Source: Pirellula staleyi DSM 6068
GTDB lineage: Bacteria > Planctomycetota > Planctomycetia > Pirellulales > Pirellulaceae
Direction of reading: 5' to 3'
NCBI RefSeq assembly: GCF_000025185.1
Contig: NC_013720.1
Span: 2,666,001 to 2,730,000, forward strand
Length of the DNA stretch: 64,000 bases
Shown here: positions 1 to 7,666 of the stretch, one piece after another
Position numbering within the stretch: position 1 is the first letter of the stretch
Layout: every line of letters begins with the position of its first letter
Notes under the pieces: model-generated
The model's database searches: none
What the model was told of the DNA's origin: nothing
The model's input: the letters and a program-made list of their open reading frames with translations, nothing else
Position numbers and translations under genes: made by a program

Positions 1-615
1 CTCGTCTTCCAAGTGAAGGGTTACGAGATGGGACTGATCGTGCCACTGATCGTCGACATCTGCGATGCCTCGACGGCGGTCGACACGCGAGTCTATCGCG
101 AGAAGGGAACGATGGGGGTGCTGGTGATCGAGGGACGCGTGGTTCGTTTGCTCGATGTGCATGAACTAGCAGCGAGCATGGCTCCGCCGCAGGCCGACAA
201 TCCACGTCTGCAAAATTCGCCGCTGCAGGGGCGTCGGCTTACCGTGTTGATGGCCGAAGATTCCCCATTTTTCCGCGAGCAGATCGGCAAATTCCTCACC
301 GAAGAGGGACACACCGTGATTGCCTGCGAAGATGGTTTGGAAGCGTGGGAAACGTTGCAGCAACCCTCGCTGCAAATCGACCTGGTGGTGACCGATGTCG
401 AAATGCCGCGCATGAATGGTTTTGAGTTCTGCCGCAAGATTCGCTCGTCGGCGGCGCATCGGCATCTCCCTGTGATCGCCCTCACTTCGCTGAACGAAGC
501 CAAGCATGTTCGCATGGGAGCAGAGGCGGGGGTGAGCGACTATCAAGTGAAGATGGATCGCGACAAACTGCTCGCCGCGATCACCAAGTTCATGGCCCAA
601 ATGAAATCGACGTAA
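1..615 (+). CDS. CheA-type hybrid chemotaxis kinase, C-terminal part (CheW-like and receiver domains); 5' end outside window
   Basis: The frame is open from the first base, so this is the last 204 residues of a longer protein. The first ~65 residues look like the end of a CheW-like regulatory domain. From about residue 80 to the end there is a response-regulator receiver domain: an acidic pair (AEDS), the phospho-acceptor Asp in VVTDVEMP, the Thr/Ser switch (ALTS) and the conserved Lys (YQVKMD). A CheW domain followed by a receiver is the C-terminal order of CheA-CheY hybrid kinases. CheW starts 56 bases downstream, which fits a chemotaxis operon. The kinase core lies outside the window, so a CheV-like protein (CheW plus receiver) cannot be excluded. 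Confidence 0.85.
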   Translation, partial: LVFQVKGYEMGLIVPLIVDICDASTAVDTRVYREKGTMGVLVIEGRVVRLLDVHELAASMAPPQADNPRLQNSPLQGRRLTVLMAEDSPFFREQIGKFLTEEGHTVIACEDGLEAWETLQQPSLQIDLVVTDVEMPRMNGFEFCRKIRSSAAHRHLPVIALTSLNEAKHVRMGAEAGVSDYQVKMDRDKLLAAITKFMAQMKST

Positions 616-671
616 GTTGGCGAGCCTGAGTTTTTTGCGCAAGTGTGGCTGAGTGAAGAGAGAATGAGATC

Positions 672-1160
672 ATGCAAACGATGATTGCCAAGCCCCAGCA
701 AGTTGCTCGTCAAGAGCTTGAACTGGTGACCTTTCGTGTCGGCAAGTTGACCTTTGGAATCGAAATCCATCACGTCAAAGAGATCAACTCGCATCTGGTG
801 CCGACTCGTGCGCCGCATGCGCATCGCGCGGTGCTGGGAGTGATGAACCTGCGCGGCGACGTGATTACTGTCGTCGATTTAGCCACGCTGCTGAAGCTTC
901 CGCAGCGCTCCGAGGGAGCACGCGGCAAGGGAGTGATTGTCTCGGTGGAAGGTGAGCTGGTGGCGGTGGCGGTCGATCAGGTGGAAGATGTGGTGACGCT
1001 CGAGCGTCACGAGCTCCATCCTCTGCCGCCGAACTTTCGTCTCGGTGATTCGCGCGTTTACCAAGGGGTTTATCCAACGGAGCATGGCCTGGTGGTGCTG
1101 CTCGATATCGTCGAGGCGATGGAAATGCACCTGCAACGCGAATCGAGCAGCCGCTCGTAG
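672..1160 (+). CDS. cheW: CheW chemotaxis coupling protein
   Basis: A 162-residue protein consisting of one CheW domain, the usual size for the family. The segment around residues 20-45 (TFRVGKLTFGIEIHHVKEI) and the later GVMNLRGDVITVVDL stretch are the typical CheW beta-strand motifs. CheW links chemoreceptors to the CheA kinase at the cytoplasmic face of the membrane. It follows the CheA-type fragment in the same direction, so the two are probably co-transcribed. The ATG is preceded by a GAGAGAATGAG-type purine stretch that can serve as a ribosome binding site. Confidence 0.9.
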   Translation: MQTMIAKPQQVARQELELVTFRVGKLTFGIEIHHVKEINSHLVPTRAPHAHRAVLGVMNLRGDVITVVDLATLLKLPQRSEGARGKGVIVSVEGELVAVAVDQVEDVVTLERHELHPLPPNFRLGDSRVYQGVYPTEHGLVVLLDIVEAMEMHLQRESSSRS

Positions 1161-1332
1161 TCGTCCGTCGATCAATCAAGGTCGGGTTGATAGGGTGCCA
1201 CTGGCATCTTGCCAACGCAGATGTTGGAATCGATGTTTTTGGCGAAATCTGCTTGAAATAGAGAGTCAAATAACACTTCTCACTGAGCAGAGCCGCGTGG
1301 CACACTGGATTACAGCCTAGTCAATGCTGCCT

Positions 1333-1366
1333 GACATCATCGACCGACGAACTAGTAGATGATGTT
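1333..1366. other. Hairpin downstream of cheW
   Basis: Arms GACATCATC (1333-1341) and GATGATGTT (1358-1366) pair over 9 positions including one G-T pair, with a 16-base loop. No T-run follows, so it is not a classical terminator. It sits directly before the tandem repeat at 1368. Confidence 0.4.
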
Positions 1367-1367
1367 C

Positions 1368-1399
1368 GCTAACAGGCCATGTTGCTAACAGGTCGTGTT
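1368..1399. repeat. Tandem 16-base direct repeat upstream of flp genes
   Basis: Two adjacent copies of a 16-base unit beginning GCTAACAGG (1368-1383 and 1384-1399) match at 14 of 16 positions. Head-to-tail repeats of this size can be regulator binding sites, but no regulator is known here. Confidence 0.5.
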
Positions 1400-2204
1400 A
1401 AGGAATGGAAACAGCGGCGCTGCTGAAAAACGTTTTGCCATAGGTCAAGAGTTGGTGAATGATTTTTGAGGACTTTGCCTCGAAGTATCACGTAATTTCT
1501 AAAAAACTCTTGACGAATCAATCGCCACGCTGGCGTGCAATCTATCGCTTAGGTGAGCTATCTCGCTCGTAGCGCTTCTCCGGGGTGGGGAAGTGCCGGT
1601 GGTGACGATTATGTCATCCCACGCTCCGGAAGTAGATCGAAAAAATTTTCGAACTCCTGCTGAATTGCTCAAGCAGTTCGTTTGACACCTGAGGAAACCG
1701 ACCTAGGTTTTCGTTGTACGGATGAGCGGAGTGAATCGGCTCTTCGTGCATGAAATGAGAGTGCCTGGGGAGGCGTGTTCGCTGCGGTATTTCCGCTGTG
1801 AAATGCGTCTCACTTGGTGCTTCTGATTTCGGGCGGCCTGCCGCCTCACATCCTCGATAAGGGCAAACCGGTAGAGATGCCGGGGCGCAAAGCAAAGGGC
1901 CTTTGGCCCGCTGGGATCACGCAAGTGAACTGGTGGGCCGATGGTAGCCTGGCTGCCGAAAGGGTGTCGACGAGTTGGAACTACATCGCACAGCGATGTG
2001 CCTCCAGTTACGAGACGACCTGACAGGCGAGATAACGAGAACGAGGCGAGCTTCGTCTGTTGTTTTGGATTCCGGTGAGCTGGTTTGGCAGGCCGGAGCG
2101 GGCCATGTTTGGCACGCTTACTACCAGCTACAGGGGTCCAGTGTGTTCTGTCGTGTCGGGTGCTTAGCGACTACGTTCGCAGCACGTAACTGAGGAGGAA
2201 GCCA

Positions 2205-2393
2205 ATGAAGAATCTCGCTCTGAAAGTGCAACGTTTCCTGGTCTCGGAAGATGGTCCAACTGCAGTGGAATACGCTGTGATGTTGGCGCTCATCGTGATC
2301 GTGTGCCTCACGGCCATTCAGGCCATCGGCACCAACGCCAACGCGACGTTCAACAGCGTCGCCACCAAGCTCTCGAGCGGTGGCGGTTCGTAA
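2205..2393 (+). CDS. flp: Flp family type IVb pilin (copy 1)
   Basis: A 62-residue prepilin and the structural subunit of a Tad-type pilus. The processing site is G17 followed by PTAVEY, which is the GXXXXEY rule of Flp pilins with Glu at +5 and Tyr at +6. A hydrophobic stretch (AVMLALIVIVCLTAIQAI) follows and the tail is short and glycine-rich. Cleavage by the prepilin peptidase encoded at 3223 would leave a 45-residue mature pilin. That mature sequence is identical to the one encoded by copy 2 at 2733; only the leader differs. A strong GAGGAGG ribosome binding site precedes the ATG. Confidence 0.93.
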   Translation: MKNLALKVQRFLVSEDGPTAVEYAVMLALIVIVCLTAIQAIGTNANATFNSVATKLSSGGGS

Positions 2394-2732
2394 TGTCGTG
2401 CGAGCTTGCCGCGAGGCAAGTTCGATGAGCGCATCCATTGCTTTGAGATGCGACACAATCCCCGGTGGTCGGTGGTAGAGCCTGTCTCTGCTACCGGCCA
2501 CGGGCTTGTGACTCGGGCCGGGAAACAGTCCTGGCGAGTCACCCACGTTGTCCTGAGGTAGTGCTGGCGCGATCAAGTTCGCAGCCGCTTACCGCACCCC
2601 ACGCTGGCGACGCGATTCGATTCGCCTCAGCCGCGCGAATTTCAAAACTGATCGGAGCTATTCGGGAGCTCGTCGATGTTCGACCAGCACGAATTGGCAC
2701 CGCCACAAACACGTGAATGAAGAAGAATCAAC
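2394..2732. other. Spacer between the two flp genes
   Basis: About 340 bases with no supported gene. It shows no obvious duplication of the sequence upstream of copy 1. Copy 2 may therefore have its own promoter, though none was recognised. Confidence 0.5.
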
Positions 2733-2921
2733 ATGACTGCCATTGCCAGCAAAATCGGTCGTTTTCTGAAGAGTGAAGATGGTCCAACCGCCGTGGAATA
2801 CGCTGTGATGCTCGCGCTCATCGTGATCGTGTGTCTCACCGCCATCCAAGCGATCGGCACCAACGCCAACGCCACGTTCAACAGCGTTGCGACCAAGCTC
2901 TCGAGTGGCGGCGGTTCGTAA
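2733..2921 (+). CDS. flp: Flp family type IVb pilin (copy 2)
   Basis: A 62-residue prepilin with the same GPTAVEY processing site (after G17) and hydrophobic core as copy 1. The mature 45 residues are the same as in copy 1, yet the DNA differs at many third-codon positions, including a Ser codon switch (TCG versus AGT) just before the cleavage site. The leader differs (MTAIASKIGRFLK versus MKNLALKVQRFLV). This points to strong purifying selection on the pilin with freedom in the leader. A GAAGAAGAA purine run precedes the ATG. Confidence 0.93.
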   Translation: MTAIASKIGRFLKSEDGPTAVEYAVMLALIVIVCLTAIQAIGTNANATFNSVATKLSSGGGS

Positions 2922-2976
2922 TCCATCCACTGGCCTGGCGACTTGAAGGCACATAACCGAAGTGGAGACTCCTGCG

Positions 2977-3084
2977 ATGTACTGTGTGATTCCAAGCGAT
3001 TTACTTGCTGGCGGACTAGAACTCGTCTGCTGCGGATTCACGCTCGTGGCAGCGGTCGTCGGCTATGTGCTGAGCGCACGATAG
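2977..3084 (+). CDS. Possible 35-residue membrane peptide in the Tad locus
   Basis: A short frame reading MYCVIPSDLLAGG and ending in a hydrophobic segment (FTLVAAVVGYVLSAR). It starts with ATG nine bases after a GGAG ribosome binding site at 2964-2967. The C-terminal ~17 residues could form one membrane helix with a terminal Arg. It lies between the second pilin gene and the prepilin peptidase gene in the same direction, so it may be a minor pilus component or a membrane peptide of the locus. It has no prepilin cleavage motif, and no homologue was recognised. Confidence 0.5.
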   Translation: MYCVIPSDLLAGGLELVCCGFTLVAAVVGYVLSAR

Positions 3085-3222
3085 GCCTCACCAACCTTAG
3101 CAAATATCAAGCAACGTCGACCCCCGGATGACAACCGCTGCGAGCTGCTATTTCGCTCGCACGCTTCGACCGGGCGACTTGCTTGACGATCAATCAACAC
3201 GTTTCACGGGGAGAGAATAGCG

Positions 3223-3792
3223 ATGCTCGATGCGATTTACGCAGTGGGTTCGGCCATGGCCGAACATTGGACCGTTTGGCTGGTGACCATTGTTTTGATC
3301 CTGGCTGCGGTGATCGACGGTTTTGAATTGAAGGTGCCCAACTGGATCACCTTTCCATTCATCATCAGCGGCTGGATCTACAGCGTGGCTGCGTTCGGCT
3401 GGGAAGGGCTCGGCTGGAGCCTCGTCGGAACGGTGGTTGGTTTGGCGCTGCTGCTTCCCGCCTATTCGATCGGCGGCATGGGAGCAGGGGACGTGAAACT
3501 GCTAGCAGGTGTCGGAGCCTGGATGTATGGAACGCACACGTTCTATGCCTTCTGTGCCTCGGCGGTGGTGGGAGCCCTCTGTGCTGTCATCATGGTGCTG
3601 GCAAAACGAGCCTGGAAGAAACACTCGGATCAGTTCTGGCTGATCCTCAATGAGATCATGGTGATTGGAAATCCTGAGAAGCTGGCAGTGATTGCAGCGA
3701 AGCGTAAGCCTTCGATGCTGCTGCTCCCTTATGGAATTCCAATCGCAATCGGCACGATTGGCTACTTTTTGGTCCGAGGCATGTTGGTGTAA
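3223..3792 (+). CDS. cpaA: Prepilin peptidase, A24 family (CpaA/TadV)
   Basis: A 189-residue polytopic membrane aspartic peptidase that would cleave the leaders of the Flp pilins and TadE. Both catalytic aspartates are visible: the first in AAVIDGFELKVPNWIT (D followed by the K-x-P-N pattern) and the second in GMGAGDVKL, the family's GxGD motif. It lacks the N-terminal methylase domain of PilD, as expected for the short Tad-type enzymes. Three to five further hydrophobic segments follow. A GGGGAGAG ribosome binding site lies just upstream of the ATG. Confidence 0.92.
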   Translation: MLDAIYAVGSAMAEHWTVWLVTIVLILAAVIDGFELKVPNWITFPFIISGWIYSVAAFGWEGLGWSLVGTVVGLALLLPAYSIGGMGAGDVKLLAGVGAWMYGTHTFYAFCASAVVGALCAVIMVLAKRAWKKHSDQFWLILNEIMVIGNPEKLAVIAAKRKPSMLLLPYGIPIAIGTIGYFLVRGMLV

Positions 3793-3835
3793 GAGCCACC
3801 TGCCGTAGACCGGGTAATCTGGGAGGGGTTTGTCG

Positions 3836-4306
3836 ATGGCAACGATGAGGCAGCCCGAGCAGAGTTTGCAGGTCCAGTTACCGAAACTGGATAAACCTTA
3901 CCGGTCGTACCGAAGAAATCGTCGGGCGGCGGCCACAGTCGAGTTTGCTGTGGTCGCACCGATCTTCTTTCTTCTCGTCCTCGGCATGATCGAGTACGGG
4001 CGGATGGTGATGGTCCAACAGGTCATCACCAACGCTTCGCGAGAAGGGGCAAGGACGGCTGTGCTCGACGGGACGACGACGGCGGAAGTAACTGCCACAG
4101 TCAACTCCTACCTCGCTAGCGGTTCGATTTCAGGCGCGACTGTAGTGGTCACACCTAATCCTCCGACGAATGCCGATGGTGGGGATCCAGTGACTGTGAC
4201 GGTTTCTGTTCCTTTCAGTCAAGTCAGTTGGCTCCCGTCGCCAATGTACTTAGGAGGGAAGACTCTCTCGTCGACGACCGTAATGCGCCGCGAGTCGGTG
4301 CAGTAG
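3836..4306 (+). CDS. tadE: TadE-like pseudopilin
   Basis: A 156-residue protein with a TadE domain. The segment RRAAATVEFAVVAPIFF has the pseudopilin layout (small residue at -1, Glu at +5, Phe at +6), followed by a membrane helix and the EYGRMVMVQQVITNASREGAR stretch typical of TadE. TadE is a minor pseudopilin needed for Flp pilus assembly. An in-frame TTG six bases upstream also exists, but the ATG at 3836 has the better spacing (nine bases) from GGGAGG at 3821-3826. It follows the peptidase gene by about 40 bases. Confidence 0.88.
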   Translation: MATMRQPEQSLQVQLPKLDKPYRSYRRNRRAAATVEFAVVAPIFFLLVLGMIEYGRMVMVQQVITNASREGARTAVLDGTTTAEVTATVNSYLASGSISGATVVVTPNPPTNADGGDPVTVTVSVPFSQVSWLPSPMYLGGKTLSSTTVMRRESVQ

Positions 4307-4400
4307 CTAGCAACACCAGCGACTAGCTCTTTACGGCCGTCCAGATGGTTCAGCGTCTCATCATTTGTGTTTGCTGGCGGCAAGCGAAGGAAACCTCGCA

Positions 4401-5519
4401 ATGCGGATGAAGTCTCTAATCCTGATCTTCATTGCCCTAGGCTGCGGTCTGGTCGCTTCGATCGGCATCAGCCAGGTGATGGAGCGTGGTGGCAGCGGAG
4501 CTGCGCCAGCCATGGAGATGGAGCAGATCCTCGTTGCGCTCGCCGACATCGATATCGATGCCAAGCTGAACGCCGAGAATGTGCAACTCGAAGAGTGGCC
4601 CAAATCCAAGGTTCCCGAGGGGGCGGTTCGCTCGCTCGATGAAGTCGAGGCCAAATTCGCTCAGCAGCGATTCTTTAAAGGAGAGCCGATTCTCCTGGCC
4701 AAGATCAGCGACCAAAACGTCAACCCGATGATCCGCATCCCGGAAGGTTACCGGGTCATGCCGGTGAAAGTCGACGATGAAACGGTGCTGAAAGCCATTT
4801 CGCCCGGCGATCGCGTCGACGTGATGGTGTTCCTCCGCCGTAGCGAAGAAATCAAGCAGACCGCGACCTATACGATTCTGCGTAATGTCCGTGTGTTCGC
4901 TGTGAATTCCAATACCGAGCGCGATCTCGAGACCAAGGGGCAAGACGTCAATGCTCGCACCGTGTCGCTGATCATTAAGCCACAGCAGTCGCGAGAACTC
5001 GCGGTCGCTTCGCAGATTGGCAAGATCATCCTGACGATGCGTCGCCCCGATGAAACCGACGAAGCGGGCGAAGGTGAAGACGTAACTCCTATCACGGAAA
5101 TCCTTTCGGGCAAAGCATCGCTTGGCGATGAAGAGCAGCCCGCACCAGCGGCACCAGTCGCTGCTCCGGCACCGATCAACAGCTTTCTGACCGAAGTGAC
5201 CACGCCTGCTGCTCCAGCCCCCGCACCAGCGGCTGCTGTCCCAGCAAAGCCTGCCTTCACGATGCACATCTTTGGCCCTGCTGATGTGAAAGCCTACGAA
5301 TGGCAAGACACCAAGCAGCTCCCAATCGAAACGAGCCTGGGTGGCCAGCCCACACCTGTGGTCGAGCCTGCACCAGCCCCAGTGGCTCCGGCTGCTCAAC
5401 CAACGCCAGCTGCCGAGCCAACTTTGGAAGAACCAGTATCAGCCGAGCCAGTGACCGTGGAGCCTGTGACCGAAGAAGCAGGCACGTCTCCACCTGCGTA
5501 TGCACCACCTGTCGACTAA
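4401..5519 (+). CDS. cpaB: Flp pilus assembly protein CpaB (RcpC)
   Basis: A 372-residue exported or membrane-anchored protein. The N-terminus (MRMKSLILIFIALG) is a signal or anchor. Residues ~40-110 form an SAF-like domain (ILVALADIDIDAKL, then EGAVRSLDEVEAKF). A CpaB/RcpC domain follows (IPEGYRVMPVKVDD, PGDRVDVMVFL). The last ~130 residues are rich in Pro, Ala and Glu, a low-complexity periplasmic extension. The start was set at the ATG seven bases after GAAGGAA; a longer frame upstream has no such site. CpaB works with the CpaC secretin in the outer part of the Tad machine. Confidence 0.9.
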   Translation: MRMKSLILIFIALGCGLVASIGISQVMERGGSGAAPAMEMEQILVALADIDIDAKLNAENVQLEEWPKSKVPEGAVRSLDEVEAKFAQQRFFKGEPILLAKISDQNVNPMIRIPEGYRVMPVKVDDETVLKAISPGDRVDVMVFLRRSEEIKQTATYTILRNVRVFAVNSNTERDLETKGQDVNARTVSLIIKPQQSRELAVASQIGKIILTMRRPDETDEAGEGEDVTPITEILSGKASLGDEEQPAPAAPVAAPAPINSFLTEVTTPAAPAPAPAAAVPAKPAFTMHIFGPADVKAYEWQDTKQLPIETSLGGQPTPVVEPAPAPVAPAAQPTPAAEPTLEEPVSAEPVTVEPVTEEAGTSPPAYAPPVD

Positions 5520-5760
5520 CGAGTGGAGCGATAGCGTCAGCGAACCGACACCACGACATTCACGACCGAGCATCCTGAGAGACCACACGAGCCAAATCAC
5601 CTTCCCACACTCGATTTTTCATCTGCAGCAATATGCGAGAGGCCTTGGAGGGCGAGCTTGCATGTACTACGGACGCGAGTGATACAGCACACCCTGCCAA
5701 GCCGATACGAACAAGACAGTCCCGATAGCGCGTTTACAACGCATGCAAGGAAGCATAAGG

Positions 5761-7518
5761 ATGGCCATCGCAAACTCTCCAGGGCGCTTGCAAAAGCGAT
5801 ACTCCCTGCTGGCAGGATTGCCCGCGCTACTCGTGGCACTCACGTTTGCCGCACCTGCGTTTTCGCAGCCAATGAGCCTTCCCGGAGTTGGCCCCATGCC
5901 AGCCGCCGTGAAGTTCAAGGTCCAAGGACCTGCGGAAAAGCTCGAAATGACGGTCAACACCAGCCGCGTCGTCGAATTTCCGTTCGACGTCCCGAAAATG
6001 CTGGTGAACAACCCCGATCTGGTGCGCATCACTCCGATCTCGCCTAACAGCATTCAGCTGTCGGCCGTTAAAGGTGGCGTGACGCAGCTGAACGTCTGGA
6101 ATGCCGATGACCAGGTCACCACGCTCGACCTGATTGTGATTCCCGACGTCCAAGAGCTGGAGATGATCCTCAAGCACGAGTTTCCCGACGCGGCGATTCG
6201 TCTGCGTCCCCTCGCCAGCAGCCTCTACATCTCGGGCTTTGTGCCAAAGGCCGAGATGGTGGCCAGCATCACGCGAGTGGCGGAAGACTACTTCCCCAAG
6301 ATCATCAACAACATGACCGTGGGTGGTGTGCAAAAAGTGCTCCTCCACGTGAAGGTGATGGAAGTTTCGCGCACGAAGCTCCGGACCATGGGTTTCGACT
6401 GGGCTCAGCTCAACGGCGACGACTTTGTGACCCAAAGTGTCAGTGGTCTGCTGCAGACGCCCGGCACCCTCACGGGCAACACCGGCGCCACGGTTCGCTT
6501 TGGCATCCTCACCGATAACAACCAGTTCTACGGCTTCCTCGAAGCTCTCCGTCAAAACGATCTGGCGAAGCTGCTCGCCGAGCCGACCCTCGTCACCATG
6601 AGTGGTCGTCCCGCCTACTTCAATGTCGGTGGCGAAGTCCCGATTCCGATGCAGCAATCGCTCGGTGTCACCACCGTGCAGTACAAACAGTTCGGTACCC
6701 GGATCGACTTTGTTCCGATCGTTCTGGGCAACGGTAGCATTCGGCTCGAAGTTCGTCCCGAAGTGACCGAAATCGACCCCAGCTTACGCGACGCTGTGAC
6801 CGGTGTTCCCGGTTTCCGTCAACGGGGTGCTGATACCGCTGTGGAAATCAAAGCGGGTCAAACGATGGCGATCGCCGGTCTGGTCTACAACCGTGTGGAA
6901 GCCAGCAATCGTGGTGTGCCGTTCCTCGCCGATCTCCCTTGGGCCGGTGGCGCGTTCCGCCGCGTGAGCGAGAAGGTGAACGAAGTCGAACTCGTCATCA
7001 TGGTGACCCCCGAATTCACCGAAGCCCTCGATCCAAGCGAAGTCCCTGCCTGTGGTCCTGGTCAGCTGACGACCAGCCCCACCGACAAAGAACTCTACGG
7101 ACGTGGCTATATCGAAGTCCCCAAAGCCAACTGCAACAATGGCAACTGTGCTCCTCAAGGAAGCATGTTCCAAGGGACGCAGATGCAGCGTCACTACGAA
7201 GAAGTTCCTGCTGGTCCTTCGACACCGATGGGCAGCAACCGACGCCCTGTCGCAGGTCCTCAGCCGAGCCAAACTGCTCAAGCAGCACAGCCCACACCAA
7301 GCTATCGCACGGCACAATCGGCGCCGTCGTCGCCTGCGATGAGCGTGCAGCCTCGCAGTGTTAGTTACGGTCAGCCGACACCTGCCCCGCCACAAGTGGC
7401 CCAGCCCGCTCCGGCACAATCAGTACCGTCCTACTATTCTGGTGCTGCACCCCAGAATCCAGCACCAGTAACTCAGCCAACACTCATTGGCCCACTTGGT
7501 TATGACGACCTAAAGTAA
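5761..7518 (+). CDS. cpaC: CpaC/RcpA type II/III secretion-like secretin
   Basis: A 585-residue outer-membrane secretin of the Tad pilus. A signal peptide is visible at residues ~15-37. The N-terminal domain (~60-135) contains NNPDLVRITPISPNSIQLSA, typical of the pilus-secretin N domain, followed by a BON-like segment. The secretin domain covers ~190-430 (VKVMEVSRTKL, LLAEPTLVTMSGRPAYFNVGGEVPIP, VEIKAGQTMAIAGL). The tail after ~450 has a short cysteine pair region (CNNGNC) and a long Gln/Pro-rich stretch. The ATG chosen follows AAGGAAG by seven bases; another in-frame ATG lies 18 bases upstream. Confidence 0.92.
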   Translation: MAIANSPGRLQKRYSLLAGLPALLVALTFAAPAFSQPMSLPGVGPMPAAVKFKVQGPAEKLEMTVNTSRVVEFPFDVPKMLVNNPDLVRITPISPNSIQLSAVKGGVTQLNVWNADDQVTTLDLIVIPDVQELEMILKHEFPDAAIRLRPLASSLYISGFVPKAEMVASITRVAEDYFPKIINNMTVGGVQKVLLHVKVMEVSRTKLRTMGFDWAQLNGDDFVTQSVSGLLQTPGTLTGNTGATVRFGILTDNNQFYGFLEALRQNDLAKLLAEPTLVTMSGRPAYFNVGGEVPIPMQQSLGVTTVQYKQFGTRIDFVPIVLGNGSIRLEVRPEVTEIDPSLRDAVTGVPGFRQRGADTAVEIKAGQTMAIAGLVYNRVEASNRGVPFLADLPWAGGAFRRVSEKVNEVELVIMVTPEFTEALDPSEVPACGPGQLTTSPTDKELYGRGYIEVPKANCNNGNCAPQGSMFQGTQMQRHYEEVPAGPSTPMGSNRRPVAGPQPSQTAQAAQPTPSYRTAQSAPSSPAMSVQPRSVSYGQPTPAPPQVAQPAPAQSVPSYYSGAAPQNPAPVTQPTLIGPLGYDDLK

Positions 7519-7666
7519 GATAGCTGAGTGAATTGAGTCACCCGGCTTCTGCCATCCTTAAGACCGCAGAAGTGGGGTGCGTCGATCGCACGCGACGACC
7601 ACATGCTCGTCGCCCGGCTAAGGTCCTGTCTCGTAAGCCACCACCCCTCCACTTCCCCTTGTCGCA

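Larger units (their letters stand above)
1161..2204. other. About 1 kb non-coding region upstream of the Flp pilus locus
   Basis: No open frame here has a convincing protein or start. It holds a 9-bp hairpin at 1333-1366 and a 16-base tandem repeat at 1368-1399, listed separately, plus several short GC-rich hairpins (for example the GGGCC/GGCCC arms near 1888-1900). A strong ribosome binding site (GAGGAGGAA) ends the region just before the first flp gene. The length suggests a regulated leader or promoter region for the pilin genes, but no promoter could be assigned with confidence. Confidence 0.6.

Noticed and set aside
1814-2023. 69-residue open frame upstream of flp
   Set aside because: No ribosome binding site, no start conservation cue, and composition like non-coding DNA.
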